Assembly (NCBI GenBank): GCA_016707485.1
Contig: JADJHN010000001.1
Location: 1-64,000 of the forward strand
Length of the DNA: 64,000 nt
Reading direction: 5' to 3'
DNA from: Lysobacterales bacterium
GTDB taxonomy: Bacteria > Pseudomonadota > Gammaproteobacteria > Xanthomonadales > Rhodanobacteraceae
Shown here: one piece after another, positions 8,534-17,073 of the stretch
How positions within the stretch are numbered: position 1 is the stretch's first letter
Layout of the letters: each line of letters starts with the position of its first letter
Notes under the pieces: model-generated
Told to the model about the DNA's origin: nothing
Seen by the model: only the letters and a program-made list of their open reading frames with translations
Databases searched by the model: none
Program-made: the position numbers and the translations under genes

Positions 8534-11500
8534 TCACCCGTGTCCTCGCATCGAGTGCTGGCCGGTCTCGGTATCGCGATGCAGCCAGCGATACAACACC
8601 GGCAACACCAGCAGCGTCAGCAGTGTCGAGGACACGATTCCACCGATAACCACCGTGGCCAGTGGCCGTTGCACTTCCGAGCCCGCGCCGACGTTGAACG
8701 CCATCGGCACGAAGCCGAGCGAGGCCACCAGGGCAGTCATCAGCACCGGACGCAAGCGACCCAGCGCACCGTCGATGATGGCGTCATCGAGCCGGTCGCC
8801 TTGCTCGCGCAGCTTGCGGATGAAGGCGATCATCACCAGGCCGTTGAGTACCGCGACGCCCGACAGCGCGATGAAACCGACGCCGGCGGAGATCGACAGC
8901 GGGATGCCCCGCAGCGCAAGCGCAATCACACCGCCCGTCAGCGCCAGCGGTACGCCGCTGAACACGATGACTGCATCCTTGGCCGAGCCGAACGCCCAGA
9001 ACAACAACGCGAAGATGATCGCCAAGGTCACCGGCACCACCACCGACAAGCGTTGGCTGGCCGAGATCAGCTGCTCGAACGTGCCGCCATAGTCGATCCA
9101 GTAGCCGGTCGGTACCTCGACCTCGTGGCCGATGCGCTGCTGCAGGTCCGTCACGAAACCGCCCAGATCACGCCCGCGGACATTGGCGGTGACGACGACG
9201 CGGCGCTTGCCGTTCTCGCGGTTGATCTGGTTCGGCCCCAGCGTCGTCTCGATCTTCGCGACTTCGCGCAGCGGTACCGTCTGTGGCGTGCCCGACATCC
9301 ACGCGGCGGCGCGGCTGGACTCGTCGACGTTTTCGCTGCCGCCCAGCGGGATTGGCAGATCCTGTAGCGCCGCCGGGTCCTGGCGCAGGTGCTCGGGCAG
9401 GCGGACGACGATGTCGAAGCGGCGATCGCCCTCGAACAACTGGCCTGCGACTTCGCCGCCCACGGCAGTCGCCACGGTGTGCTGCACGGCGCTGGGATTG
9501 AGGCCATAGCGCACCAGCGCCTCCCGATCCGGTGTCACCGTCAGCAACGGCAGCCCCGTGGCCTGTTCGAGTTTGACGTCGGCCGCACCGGGCACGGCCT
9601 GGGCAACGTTCTCGATGCGTCGGCCCACCGCCACCAGTTGCTCCAGGTCGTCGCCGTAGAGCTTGATCGCCACGTCGGCGCGCACGCCGGAGATCAACTC
9701 GTTCATGCGCATCTGGATCGGCTGGGTGAACTCGTAGTTGTTGCCTGGCAGTTGCTTGACCGCCGCCTCGATCTCGGCGACCAGTTGGGCCTTGGGTTTG
9801 CCTGGATCAGGCCACTGCTTGCGCGGCTTGAGCATCAGGAAGGTATCGGCCACCGAGGGCGGCATCGGGTCGGTCGCCACTTCCGCGGTACCGAGCTTGC
9901 CGAATACGCGCTGCACTTCCGGAAACTGCTTGATCCGCGCTTCCAGCGTGGCCTGCATGCGGATTGCCTGATCCAGGCTGGTGCCGGGAATGCGCAGCGC
10001 ATGCATGGCGATGTCGCCTTCGTCCAGGCTCGGGATGAACTCCGAACCCAGGCGCGTGGCCAACAGCGCGCACAGCGCCACGCCGACCAGCGCGCCCAAT
10101 CACCCAGGCGCGCCGGCGCAGCGCCCATGCCAACGCGGGGGCATAGGCCCGTCGCGTCCACTGCATCAGGCGGGTGTCCTTTTCCTCGACCTTGCCGCGC
10201 AGGAACAGGGCGACGGCGGCGGGCACAAAGGTCAACGACAGCAGCATCGCCCCGGTCAGCGCCAGCACCACCGTGATCGCCATCGGGTGGAACATTTTTC
10301 CTTCGACGCCGGTGAGCGCGAAAATGGGCAAGTAGACCGCGGCGATGATGCCGAGGCCGAACAGGCTCGGCCGGATCACTTCATCGGTGGCCGAAGCCGT
10401 GGCATCCAACCGCTCCTCATCGCTCAGCACCCGGCCGAGCTGGTGTTGCAGCTCGCCGAATCGGCGCAGGCAGTTCTCGATGATGATCACTGCGCCGTCG
10501 ACGATCAGGCCGAAGTCGAGCGCGCCCAGGCTCATCAAATTGCCGGACACGCCGCCACGCACCATGCCGAACATCGTGAACAGCATCGCCAGCGGGATTA
10601 CGGCGGCCGTGATCAACGCGGCGCGGATATTGCCGAGCAGCAGGAACAGCACCACGATCACCAGCAGCGCGCCTTCGACAAGGTTCTTGGCGACGGTCCT
10701 GATCGTGCGATCAACCAGCGCGGTGCGGTCATAGACCGGGTTGGCCGACACTCCCGGCGGCAAGCTCGCGTTGGCCTGGGCGAGCTTGGCGGCGGCGGCC
10801 TGGGCGACCTCGCGACTGTTGGCGCCAATGAGCATGAACACCGTGCCGAGCACGACCTCGCGACCGTTCTGCGTCGCCGCGCCATTGCGCAACTCCGGGC
10901 CTTCGCCGACTTCCGCCACGTCGCGCACGCGGATCGGCACGCCATCACGACGGTCGAGCACGATGTCGCGGATCCCGTCGAGGTCGGCGACCTGGCCAGG
11001 GGCCCGCACCAGGAACTGTTGCCCGTTGCGTTCGATATAGCCGGCACCGACGTTCTGGTTGTTGGCGGTCACGGCTGCGACGACGTCGTGCAGGGTGAAA
11101 CCGAGCGCGACCAGCTTGGCCGGATCCGGGGTGATGTGGATCTGCCGGGCGAAGCCGCCGATGGTGTTGACCTCGGTGACGCCGGGCGTATTGCGCAGTT
11201 GCGGGCGCACCACCCAGTCCTGCAGGGTGCGCAGGTCAGTCGCCGTCCACGGCGTGCCGTCCTTCTTGCGGGCGTCGGGCTTGGCATCGACCGTGTACAT
11301 GAAGATCTCGCCCATGCCGGTGGCAATCGGACCCATTTCCGGTTCCAGGTTGGCCGGCAGCTGCGATTTCACCTGCTGGATACGCTCGGCCACCTGCTGC
11401 CGGGCGAAGTACAAATCGGTGCCGTCCTGGAAGACCACCGTGACCTGCGACAACCCGTAGCGCGAGATCGAGCGGGTGTAGTCCAGGCGCGGCAGGCCGG

Positions 11501-11720
11501 CCAGCGCGGTCTCGATCGGGAAGGTCACGCGTTGCTCGGACTCCAGCGGCGAGTAGCCCGGGAGCTGCGTGTTGATCTGCACCTGGACGTTGGTAATGTC
11601 CGGCGTGGCATCGATCGGCAGGTGGGTGAAACTCCACACGCCCAAGGCAACGAGTCCCAGGGTGAGTGCCAGCATCAGCCAGCGGTGCCCTATGGAGAAG
11701 CGGATGATTTTCCCGAGCAT
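8534..11720 (-). pseudogene. czcA: CzcA-family heavy-metal RND permease with one frameshift
   Basis: Inner-membrane pump of a CzcCBA divalent-cation (Co/Zn/Cd) efflux complex, ~1061 residues if repaired. It starts MLGKIIRFSIGHRW at 11720, 10 nt after czcB ends. The family signature ALDFGLIVDGAVIIIEN in transmembrane helix 4 carries the acidic residues of the CzcA (HME1) group. A second conserved block is SEFIPSLDEGDIAM. The frame breaks at 10095-10097, where a GGG run has one base too many: removing one G joins WVI to GALVGVALCALL. Everything on both sides is intact, so the gene is either recently inactivated or has a sequencing indel. As written, the product would be truncated after ~555 residues. 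Confidence 0.88.
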
Positions 11721-11730
11721 GGCGGCGTCC

Positions 11731-12993
11731 TCAGTGGTCGTGGGAAGCGCCGGACTTTTCAATGTCCGCCTTCACCAGATAACTCTGCTCGACCACCACC
11801 GGGTCGCCGGCGCTCAACCCTGTCAGCACTTCCACCTGACGTGCATCGCGCTTGCCCAACTCGACCGGGCGTATCTCGTAGGTGTCGTCAATGCGGATGA
11901 ACACCACGTCCCAGTCGCGAAAGCGCTGCAGCGCGGCGAGCGGCACCACCAGTGGGGCCGGTTGCTGTTCCACCGTGATGCGTGCCTTGACCGCCGAACC
12001 GGGCCGCCACAGGCCGTCGGTATTGGCGATGGTGGCGCGGGCCACGGTACTTTGGCTGGCCGTGGCGGTACCGGGCAGCACGCGTTCGAGCGTGGTCTGC
12101 GCCGTCGCGCCGTCGCTCATGCGCGTGACCGTGACAGGAACGCCAGGACGAATGTGCTGGGCGTCGGCACCGAAGATGTGCAAGTCGACCCACAGCGAGG
12201 ACAGGTCGGTGACCTCGAACAGCGGCGCGCCTTCGCTGGCCACCGAACCCACCGCCGCATTGCGCGTCAGCACCACACCGGCAATGGGCGCAGTGACGGC
12301 GTAGGTCGTCAAACTCAGATTGCTTTCGATGGTGGCAAGCACCTGGCCGGCACGAACCGTGTCGCCGACATTGACGTTCAGTTTTCGAACCGGGCCAGGA
12401 AAGCGCGCCGCGACCTTGGCAATGCGACTTTCTAGCGGGGTCAGCAGTCCCTGGACCTCGTGTTCGTCGGCGATCACGCCTGGCCCGGCGGGCGCGACAC
12501 GGATGCCGGCGTCCTGCGCCACCGCTTCGGCGATCTGCGTCCGCCCTTCGTAGCTGGGATAGGCCCAGCCCAGAGTCGTGCCGTTGATCTGGGCGACGAC
12601 CTCGACATCGAAGGAATGCGGCTCGCCGACGATGCTGGCTGCCATCAGGCTGCCATCCGCCTGGGGTTTCAAGGCGTGGTTCTCGGCGACGTTGCCGAGC
12701 CGCTTGAGTCGCACTTCGACCGCGCCGGCTGAAGGCGGCAATGGCTTGCCATCGCGGTAGAGCCATGCCTTGTACTTCGGCGGGGTGCCGTCCTCGGCGA
12801 TGGCCAATTCGACCGCGAAGCCATTCTGTTCCAGCAGGCGGCCGCCGTGGTCGCCCTTGCGCGGCGTATCGGATTCGGCGTGTGCGCCGTCCTCGACATC
12901 GGCGTGCCCGCTCTCGGTGGATGGGCAGCTGGTGCCGCAGGCGGTCAACAGGAAGGTCAGCGCCAATGCGGCGCTTGGGAGACAGAGATTCAC
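11731..12993 (-). CDS. czcB: CzcB-type periplasmic adaptor (membrane fusion) lipoprotein
   Basis: A 420-residue adaptor that would link the CzcA pump to the CzcC outer-membrane channel. The N-terminus MNLCLPSAALALTFLLTACG carries a lipobox (LTAC), predicting lipid anchoring. Residues ~48-110 form the metal-related N-terminal domain found in CzcB proteins (GDHGGRLLEQNGFAVELAI). The biotinyl-lipoyl-like domain is split around PGPVRKLNVNVGDTVRAGQ and APIAGVVLTRNAAVG, followed by the beta-barrel. The C-terminus ends in a histidine-containing tail (SHDH). Its ATG overlaps the czcC stop by 4 nt, and czcA begins 10 nt downstream: one operon. Confidence 0.92.
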   Translation of the reverse strand: MNLCLPSAALALTFLLTACGTSCPSTESGHADVEDGAHAESDTPRKGDHGGRLLEQNGFAVELAIAEDGTPPKYKAWLYRDGKPLPPSAGAVEVRLKRLGNVAENHALKPQADGSLMAASIVGEPHSFDVEVVAQINGTTLGWAYPSYEGRTQIAEAVAQDAGIRVAPAGPGVIADEHEVQGLLTPLESRIAKVAARFPGPVRKLNVNVGDTVRAGQVLATIESNLSLTTYAVTAPIAGVVLTRNAAVGSVASEGAPLFEVTDLSSLWVDLHIFGADAQHIRPGVPVTVTRMSDGATAQTTLERVLPGTATASQSTVARATIANTDGLWRPGSAVKARITVEQQPAPLVVPLAALQRFRDWDVVFIRIDDTYEIRPVELGKRDARQVEVLTGLSAGDPVVVEQSYLVKADIEKSGASHDH

Positions 12994-14288
12994 GGAGAAA
13001 TTCCTTGGGCAGTGGGGACGGTCGGGCCGGCGACGAACGCCTGGCCGGTGAGCCGCTGGATTTCAATCAGGGCGCGCTGGGCATCCAGCGCGACATCAAG
13101 TTGCTGCTTGCGGGCGTTGGTGCGCTCGGATTGCAACTGCGCCCATTCCAGGTAACTGATGGCGCCGGCGCGGTAGGCCCTTTCGGCAGCCGCCTCGGCC
13201 TTCGCCAACTTGGGCAGTATGTCGTCCTGCAGCCGGCCAACCTCCAGCTGCGCGGCCAGGTAACGTCCGTGCGCTTCGGTCAATGTGGAATACAGGGCCA
13301 GGCCCTTGGACTCGCGCTCGATTTCGAGTGACACCAGTTCGGCCTCGGCTGCCCGGATCCCGGGCTGGGCACTACGCGAAGACCCCAGCGGCAGCGACAG
13401 GCTGCCGACCAGGGCGGTGTCGTCGGTGAATTGCAACCGCCTTGCCCCGACTTGCCAACTCACGTCCGCAGACGCATGGGTCCGCGCCAGTTGCAGGCGT
13501 GCCTCGCGAATACGCTGCTCGCCAGCAAACTGTTCCAGCTCAGGCGTGCGTTCCAGCCATGCGCCCAAGGCATCGAGATCGGCAATGGCCGGCAATGCGG
13601 TCGGAGTCACGGCGGCGACTTCGAACTCCGGATTGCGCACACCCCACAGCGCAGCCAGATGCTGGCGTGCTGCCTGTGCCCGTTGTTTGGCGCGGGCGCG
13701 GTCGAGTTCGGCTCGGGCCAGCGCCACCTGCGCGGTGAGCACCACCGATTCGGGCGAAGCACCGGCCTGCAAGCGCTGACGGGCGCCAGCGACGGTGCGC
13801 TCACGCTGGACGATATCTTCCTCGGCGATCGCACGCTGGCGTTGCGCCGCCACGACAGCCAGATAGCGCCGGGCAACCTCGGCCAGCAAGTCCAGCCGCC
13901 GCGTTTCGCGTTCGATGGCCAAGGCGTCGATCCGGCTTTGCGCCAGCGTGCGGCGGGCGTCGAGCTTGCCGCCACGCTCCAGCACGCCGGCCAAGGTCAG
14001 GGTCAACTCGGCACCTTTCAGACCGCGGACGTCGCCAGTTCCAAAGGCATTTTCGACGGTGGCAGCGGCCACCAGTGCCGGGCGCATCGCTGCGCGGTCA
14101 CGCTCGGCGGCCAGCACCTCGCTGCGCGGACCGAACAGGCGCAAATCAGGATGGGAATCGGCGACGCGGGCAAAGGCGTCGTGCAGGGTCAAGATATTGC
14201 TGGATAGCGCAGGTTCGGCAGCAGCAATGGGCAACGCCACGGCACAGGCCGCGACGCCCACGGCCAACGCCGCGAGTCGTAAACGCAT
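12990..14288 (-). CDS. czcC: CzcC-type outer-membrane efflux channel (TolC family)
   Basis: A 432-residue outer-membrane factor with a Sec signal peptide (residues ~1-24, ending AAAEP). Two long helical repeats of the TolC family follow; LTLHDAFARVADSHPDL starts the first, and the second repeat has the typical AYRAGAISYLEWAQLQSER motif near residue 380. It would form the exit duct of the CzcCBA complex. It lies 53 nt after the czcI-like gene and overlaps czcB by 4 nt, which fits transcription in the order czcI-C-B-A. Confidence 0.92.
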   Translation of the reverse strand: MRLRLAALAVGVAACAVALPIAAAEPALSSNILTLHDAFARVADSHPDLRLFGPRSEVLAAERDRAAMRPALVAAATVENAFGTGDVRGLKGAELTLTLAGVLERGGKLDARRTLAQSRIDALAIERETRRLDLLAEVARRYLAVVAAQRQRAIAEEDIVQRERTVAGARQRLQAGASPESVVLTAQVALARAELDRARAKQRAQAARQHLAALWGVRNPEFEVAAVTPTALPAIADLDALGAWLERTPELEQFAGEQRIREARLQLARTHASADVSWQVGARRLQFTDDTALVGSLSLPLGSSRSAQPGIRAAEAELVSLEIERESKGLALYSTLTEAHGRYLAAQLEVGRLQDDILPKLAKAEAAAERAYRAGAISYLEWAQLQSERTNARKQQLDVALDAQRALIEIQRLTGQAFVAGPTVPTAQGISP

Positions 14289-14341
14289 GGGAACACTCCG
14301 ATGGATTCAGGGACGGTTCGCCGGCCAGGGCCAGCCGAGCG

Positions 14342-14734
14342 TCAGGCCCGGATCGGAGGTCGGAACGGGCTCGTCAAGTTTGAAGCGGCCACCTGTGGCG
14401 ATATCGGCAGCCGTGGGCTTGCCATGGCCAGCACCACGCCGGGCGGCACGAATTCGACGGCCGCCAAGGCGACCGTGTATCCGCAGCAATGCGCATAGTG
14501 CAGCAAGACATGCAGGGTGCCGTCGCTACCATTCTGCTCGGCATCGCCATTTGGCGGGTCATCGTGTGGCGTCGAATGATCCCCATGCGTGACTGCCGAA
14601 GCGGCGTGGGCGGTCGCCTCGTGCACCTCGCCCAGTGCCGTCAGCACCGGCTGCCAGGCCAGGCACACGGCGATCACCAGCAGCAGACTGGCACGCAGGG
14701 TTTGACGCAAGCGGTGGCGGGAGCGGCGACTCAT
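14342..14734 (-). CDS. CzcI-like small exported protein at the head of the czc operon
   Basis: A 130-residue protein with a basic N-terminus and one hydrophobic segment (LRASLLLVIAVCLAWQPVL, ~12-30), probably a signal peptide or anchor. The rest is rich in His, Asp and Pro (HGDHSTPHDDPPNG), contains LHVLLHYAHCCGY, and ends SPFRPPIRA. Short His-rich proteins with an HxxHC-type centre and a final RPP motif commonly precede czcCBA operons (CzcI / DUF2946 type) and are thought to modulate metal response. The precise role is not known. It is divergent from the copper receptor gene. Confidence 0.65.
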   Translation of the reverse strand: MSRRSRHRLRQTLRASLLLVIAVCLAWQPVLTALGEVHEATAHAASAVTHGDHSTPHDDPPNGDAEQNGSDGTLHVLLHYAHCCGYTVALAAVEFVPPGVVLAMASPRLPISPQVAASNLTSPFRPPIRA

Positions 14735-14985
14735 GGCCGATCAGGGTAACGGACCTGCGAGAGATTGCGCAATTGCGCAACAGGGCAGACAGAGACTCCG
14801 CGCAGCCGATCATCACGCAGGGCCTTGATCCGGGTCAGGATGAATCGCCACCGGCAAGCAACCTCCCGTCGAGGCGATTGCCAAGGCCATCGGAACCCAC
14901 GAGACGCAGCCCTGCGACGGTCGGTCACGTCCGAAACCCTGCTTCGCATGGTCAATTGAGCGCTTTGAATCAGGGAGATCCCGTC
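14735..14985. promoter_or_regulatory. Divergent regulatory region between the czc operon and the copper receptor gene
   Basis: This 250-bp gap must hold the promoters for both the czcI-like gene (minus) and oprC (plus). Its right half is duplicated upstream of the deleted receptor copy at 7994-8080, so the receptor's control region was duplicated with it. I could not identify a MerR- or CopR-type operator with confidence. Confidence 0.5.
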
Positions 14986-15167
14986 TTGAAGCGCAATGCC
15001 CTTTGTCTTGGCCTGGCCTCCATTCTTGCCAGTGCTCCTGTATTCGCCACCTTGCCCGCGCCGGCACCGGATACCGATGTCGACACGCGCTTTGACACCG
15101 TCGTCGTCACTGCGGCCGCGCAGACTTCACCGCTGACTTTCGAGATCGATCCGAAGACGCCGCGCCA
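14900..15167. repeat. Direct repeat, copy 2 (OprC leader plus 5' coding region)
   Basis: Partner of 7994-8262 in the same orientation. The two copies bracket czcA, czcB, czcC and the czcI-like gene (~6.6 kb). Confidence 0.85.
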
Positions 15168-17049
15168 GCCTGTTCCGGCCAGTGACGGCGCGGATTACCT
15201 GAAGACGATCCCGGGATTCGGTGCAATCCGCAACGGCGGCACCAACGGCGATCCGGTGCTGCGCGGCATGTTCGGCTCGCGGCTCAAGTTGCTGACCAAT
15301 GACAGCGAGATGCTCGGTGCCTGCCCGATGCGCATGGACAATCCGATGTCCTATGTATCGCCGGAAACCTACGACAAGCTCATCGTCATCAAGGGTCCGC
15401 AGACGGTCATCTGGGGCCCCGGCTCATCGGCGGGCACGGTGCGCTTCGAGCGCGACGTCGAACGTTTCGAGCAAGCCGGCTGGCGCGGCTATGCGGGTTT
15501 GCTTGGCGGTTCCTGGGGACGCAATGATCAGGTTGCCGACATGTCGGCGGGTGCGCCTAACGGCTATGTGCGCATGACCGCGAACCGCTCCGCCCAGGAT
15601 GACTACGAGGATGGCGATGGTCATCGCGTGCCCTCGCAGTGGATGAAGTGGAACGCCGATATCGAGGCCGGCTGGACGCCGGATGCCGACACGCGCCTGC
15701 TGGCGACCATCGGCGCCGGCGACGGCGAGGCGCGCTATGCCGGACGCGGCATGGATGGTTCGCAGTTCAAGCGCGAAAGCGGCCTGCTGCGCTTCGAGAA
15801 AGTTCGCATGGGTGGCGTGCTTGATGCGATCGAGGCCAGCGTTTTCAGCAACTACGCCGATCACGTCATGGACAATTACTCCTTGCGCGATCCGGATCCG
15901 CACGGCGCCATGCCGATGCCGATGGCCTCGAACGTGGATCGGCGGACGACCGGCGGGCGTCTGGCCACCACCTGGCGTTGGGGTGATTCCTTCAGCCTGG
16001 TCAGTGGATTCGACCAGCAGGCGAATACGCATCGCGCACGCAACGCGCCGGGACGCGATGCCTACAAGTCCAAGCCCTGGGTCGCCGACGCGCGATTTTC
16101 CAGCGCCGGCGCCTTTGCCGAGCTGACCTGGAAACCGGCCGCTGGTGATCGCCTGATCGCCGGCGCGCGGATCGATCGTGCTGCGGCCAAGGACAAGCGC
16201 CTGAAAACCGGCGGCATGATGCCGATGCCGAATCCGACTGCCGGCGTCACCCGTCGCGACACGCTGGATTCCGGCTTCATCCGCTACGAACGCGATCTGG
16301 CCAGCGCGCCGGCTACCCTGTATGCCGGTGTCGGGCACGTCGAGCGCTTCCCCGATTTCTGGGAACTGTTCTCGGCGTCTTCGGCCCCGATGGGCTCGAT
16401 CAATGCGTTCTCCTCGGTTAAACCCGAGCGCACCACCCAGCTTGACCTTGGCGCGCAGTACAACGGCGAAAGCGTGCGCAGCTGGGTGTCGCTGTATGCC
16501 GGCAAGGTCGATGATTTCATTCTCTTCCGTTACGGCGGTAGCGGCATGATGGGTTCGGGCTCGCAAGCCCTGAACATCGGTGCGCGCACCCGCGGTGGCG
16601 AACTCGGCATGCAATGGCGCTTCGCCGAGCACTGGAATACGGACGCCTCGCTGGCCTACGCCTGGGGCGAGAACACCAGCAACGCTCGTGCGCTGCCGCA
16701 GATGCCGCCACTAGAGGCGCGGTTAGGCATCAACTACGACAACCGCGCCTGGTCGTTCGGTGGCCTCTGGCGACTGGTGGCACGCCAGAATCGCGTGGCA
16801 CCCAACGAAGGCAACGTCGTCGGCCGCGATCTCGGCCCGAGCAATGGCTTCGGCACGCTGGCCTTGAATGGCGGCTACCGCTGGAGCGAGTCGCTGCAGT
16901 TGAGTGCCGGCGTCGACAACCTGCTCGATCGAACCCATGCCGAGCATCTCAACCTCGGCGGCAATGCCGCGTTCGGCTATCCGGCCGACCCGGTGCGCAT
17001 CAACGAGCCGGGGCGCACGCTCTGGAGCAAGCTCAACGTCACTTTCTAG
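14986..17049 (+). CDS. oprC: TonB-dependent copper receptor (OprC/NosA family)
   Basis: An outer-membrane beta-barrel of 687 residues, predicted to take up or bind copper with energy from TonB. I chose TTG 14986 because GGGAG lies 8 nt before it and a clean signal peptide follows (MKRNALCLGLASILASAPVFA). Next come a TonB-box-like segment (DTVVVTAAAQ) and the plug domain with the family hallmarks GMFGSRLKLLTND, ACPMRMDNPMSYVSPE and GPQTVIWGPGSSAGTVRFER. The plug carries the CxxRMD region seen in copper receptors. Met-rich loops (HGAMPMPMAS, GGMMPMPNP, GSGMMGSG) suit Cu(I) binding. The C-terminus ends in an aromatic residue (NVTF) as barrel proteins do. It lies divergent from the czc operon. 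Confidence 0.88.
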   Translation: MKRNALCLGLASILASAPVFATLPAPAPDTDVDTRFDTVVVTAAAQTSPLTFEIDPKTPRQPVPASDGADYLKTIPGFGAIRNGGTNGDPVLRGMFGSRLKLLTNDSEMLGACPMRMDNPMSYVSPETYDKLIVIKGPQTVIWGPGSSAGTVRFERDVERFEQAGWRGYAGLLGGSWGRNDQVADMSAGAPNGYVRMTANRSAQDDYEDGDGHRVPSQWMKWNADIEAGWTPDADTRLLATIGAGDGEARYAGRGMDGSQFKRESGLLRFEKVRMGGVLDAIEASVFSNYADHVMDNYSLRDPDPHGAMPMPMASNVDRRTTGGRLATTWRWGDSFSLVSGFDQQANTHRARNAPGRDAYKSKPWVADARFSSAGAFAELTWKPAAGDRLIAGARIDRAAAKDKRLKTGGMMPMPNPTAGVTRRDTLDSGFIRYERDLASAPATLYAGVGHVERFPDFWELFSASSAPMGSINAFSSVKPERTTQLDLGAQYNGESVRSWVSLYAGKVDDFILFRYGGSGMMGSGSQALNIGARTRGGELGMQWRFAEHWNTDASLAYAWGENTSNARALPQMPPLEARLGINYDNRAWSFGGLWRLVARQNRVAPNEGNVVGRDLGPSNGFGTLALNGGYRWSESLQLSAGVDNLLDRTHAEHLNLGGNAAFGYPADPVRINEPGRTLWSKLNVTF

Positions 17050-17073
17050 CGCGGCAGTCCGACCGCGCTGCCG

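Noticed and set aside
9981..11900. A 639-codon plus-strand open frame opposite czcA
   Set aside because: Antisense shadow rich in His, Arg and Gln with no family features; the minus strand carries clear CzcA motifs.
14635..14985. N-terminal extension of the copper receptor from an upstream GTG
   Set aside because: The extension is Arg/Pro-rich without homology and would bury the signal peptide; a ribosome-binding site and signal peptide fit TTG 14986.
17050..17073. CGGCAG/CTGCCG pair near the oprC stop as a terminator
   Set aside because: The stem is only 6 bp with no T run, and one arm extends into the neighbouring gene; too weak to list.
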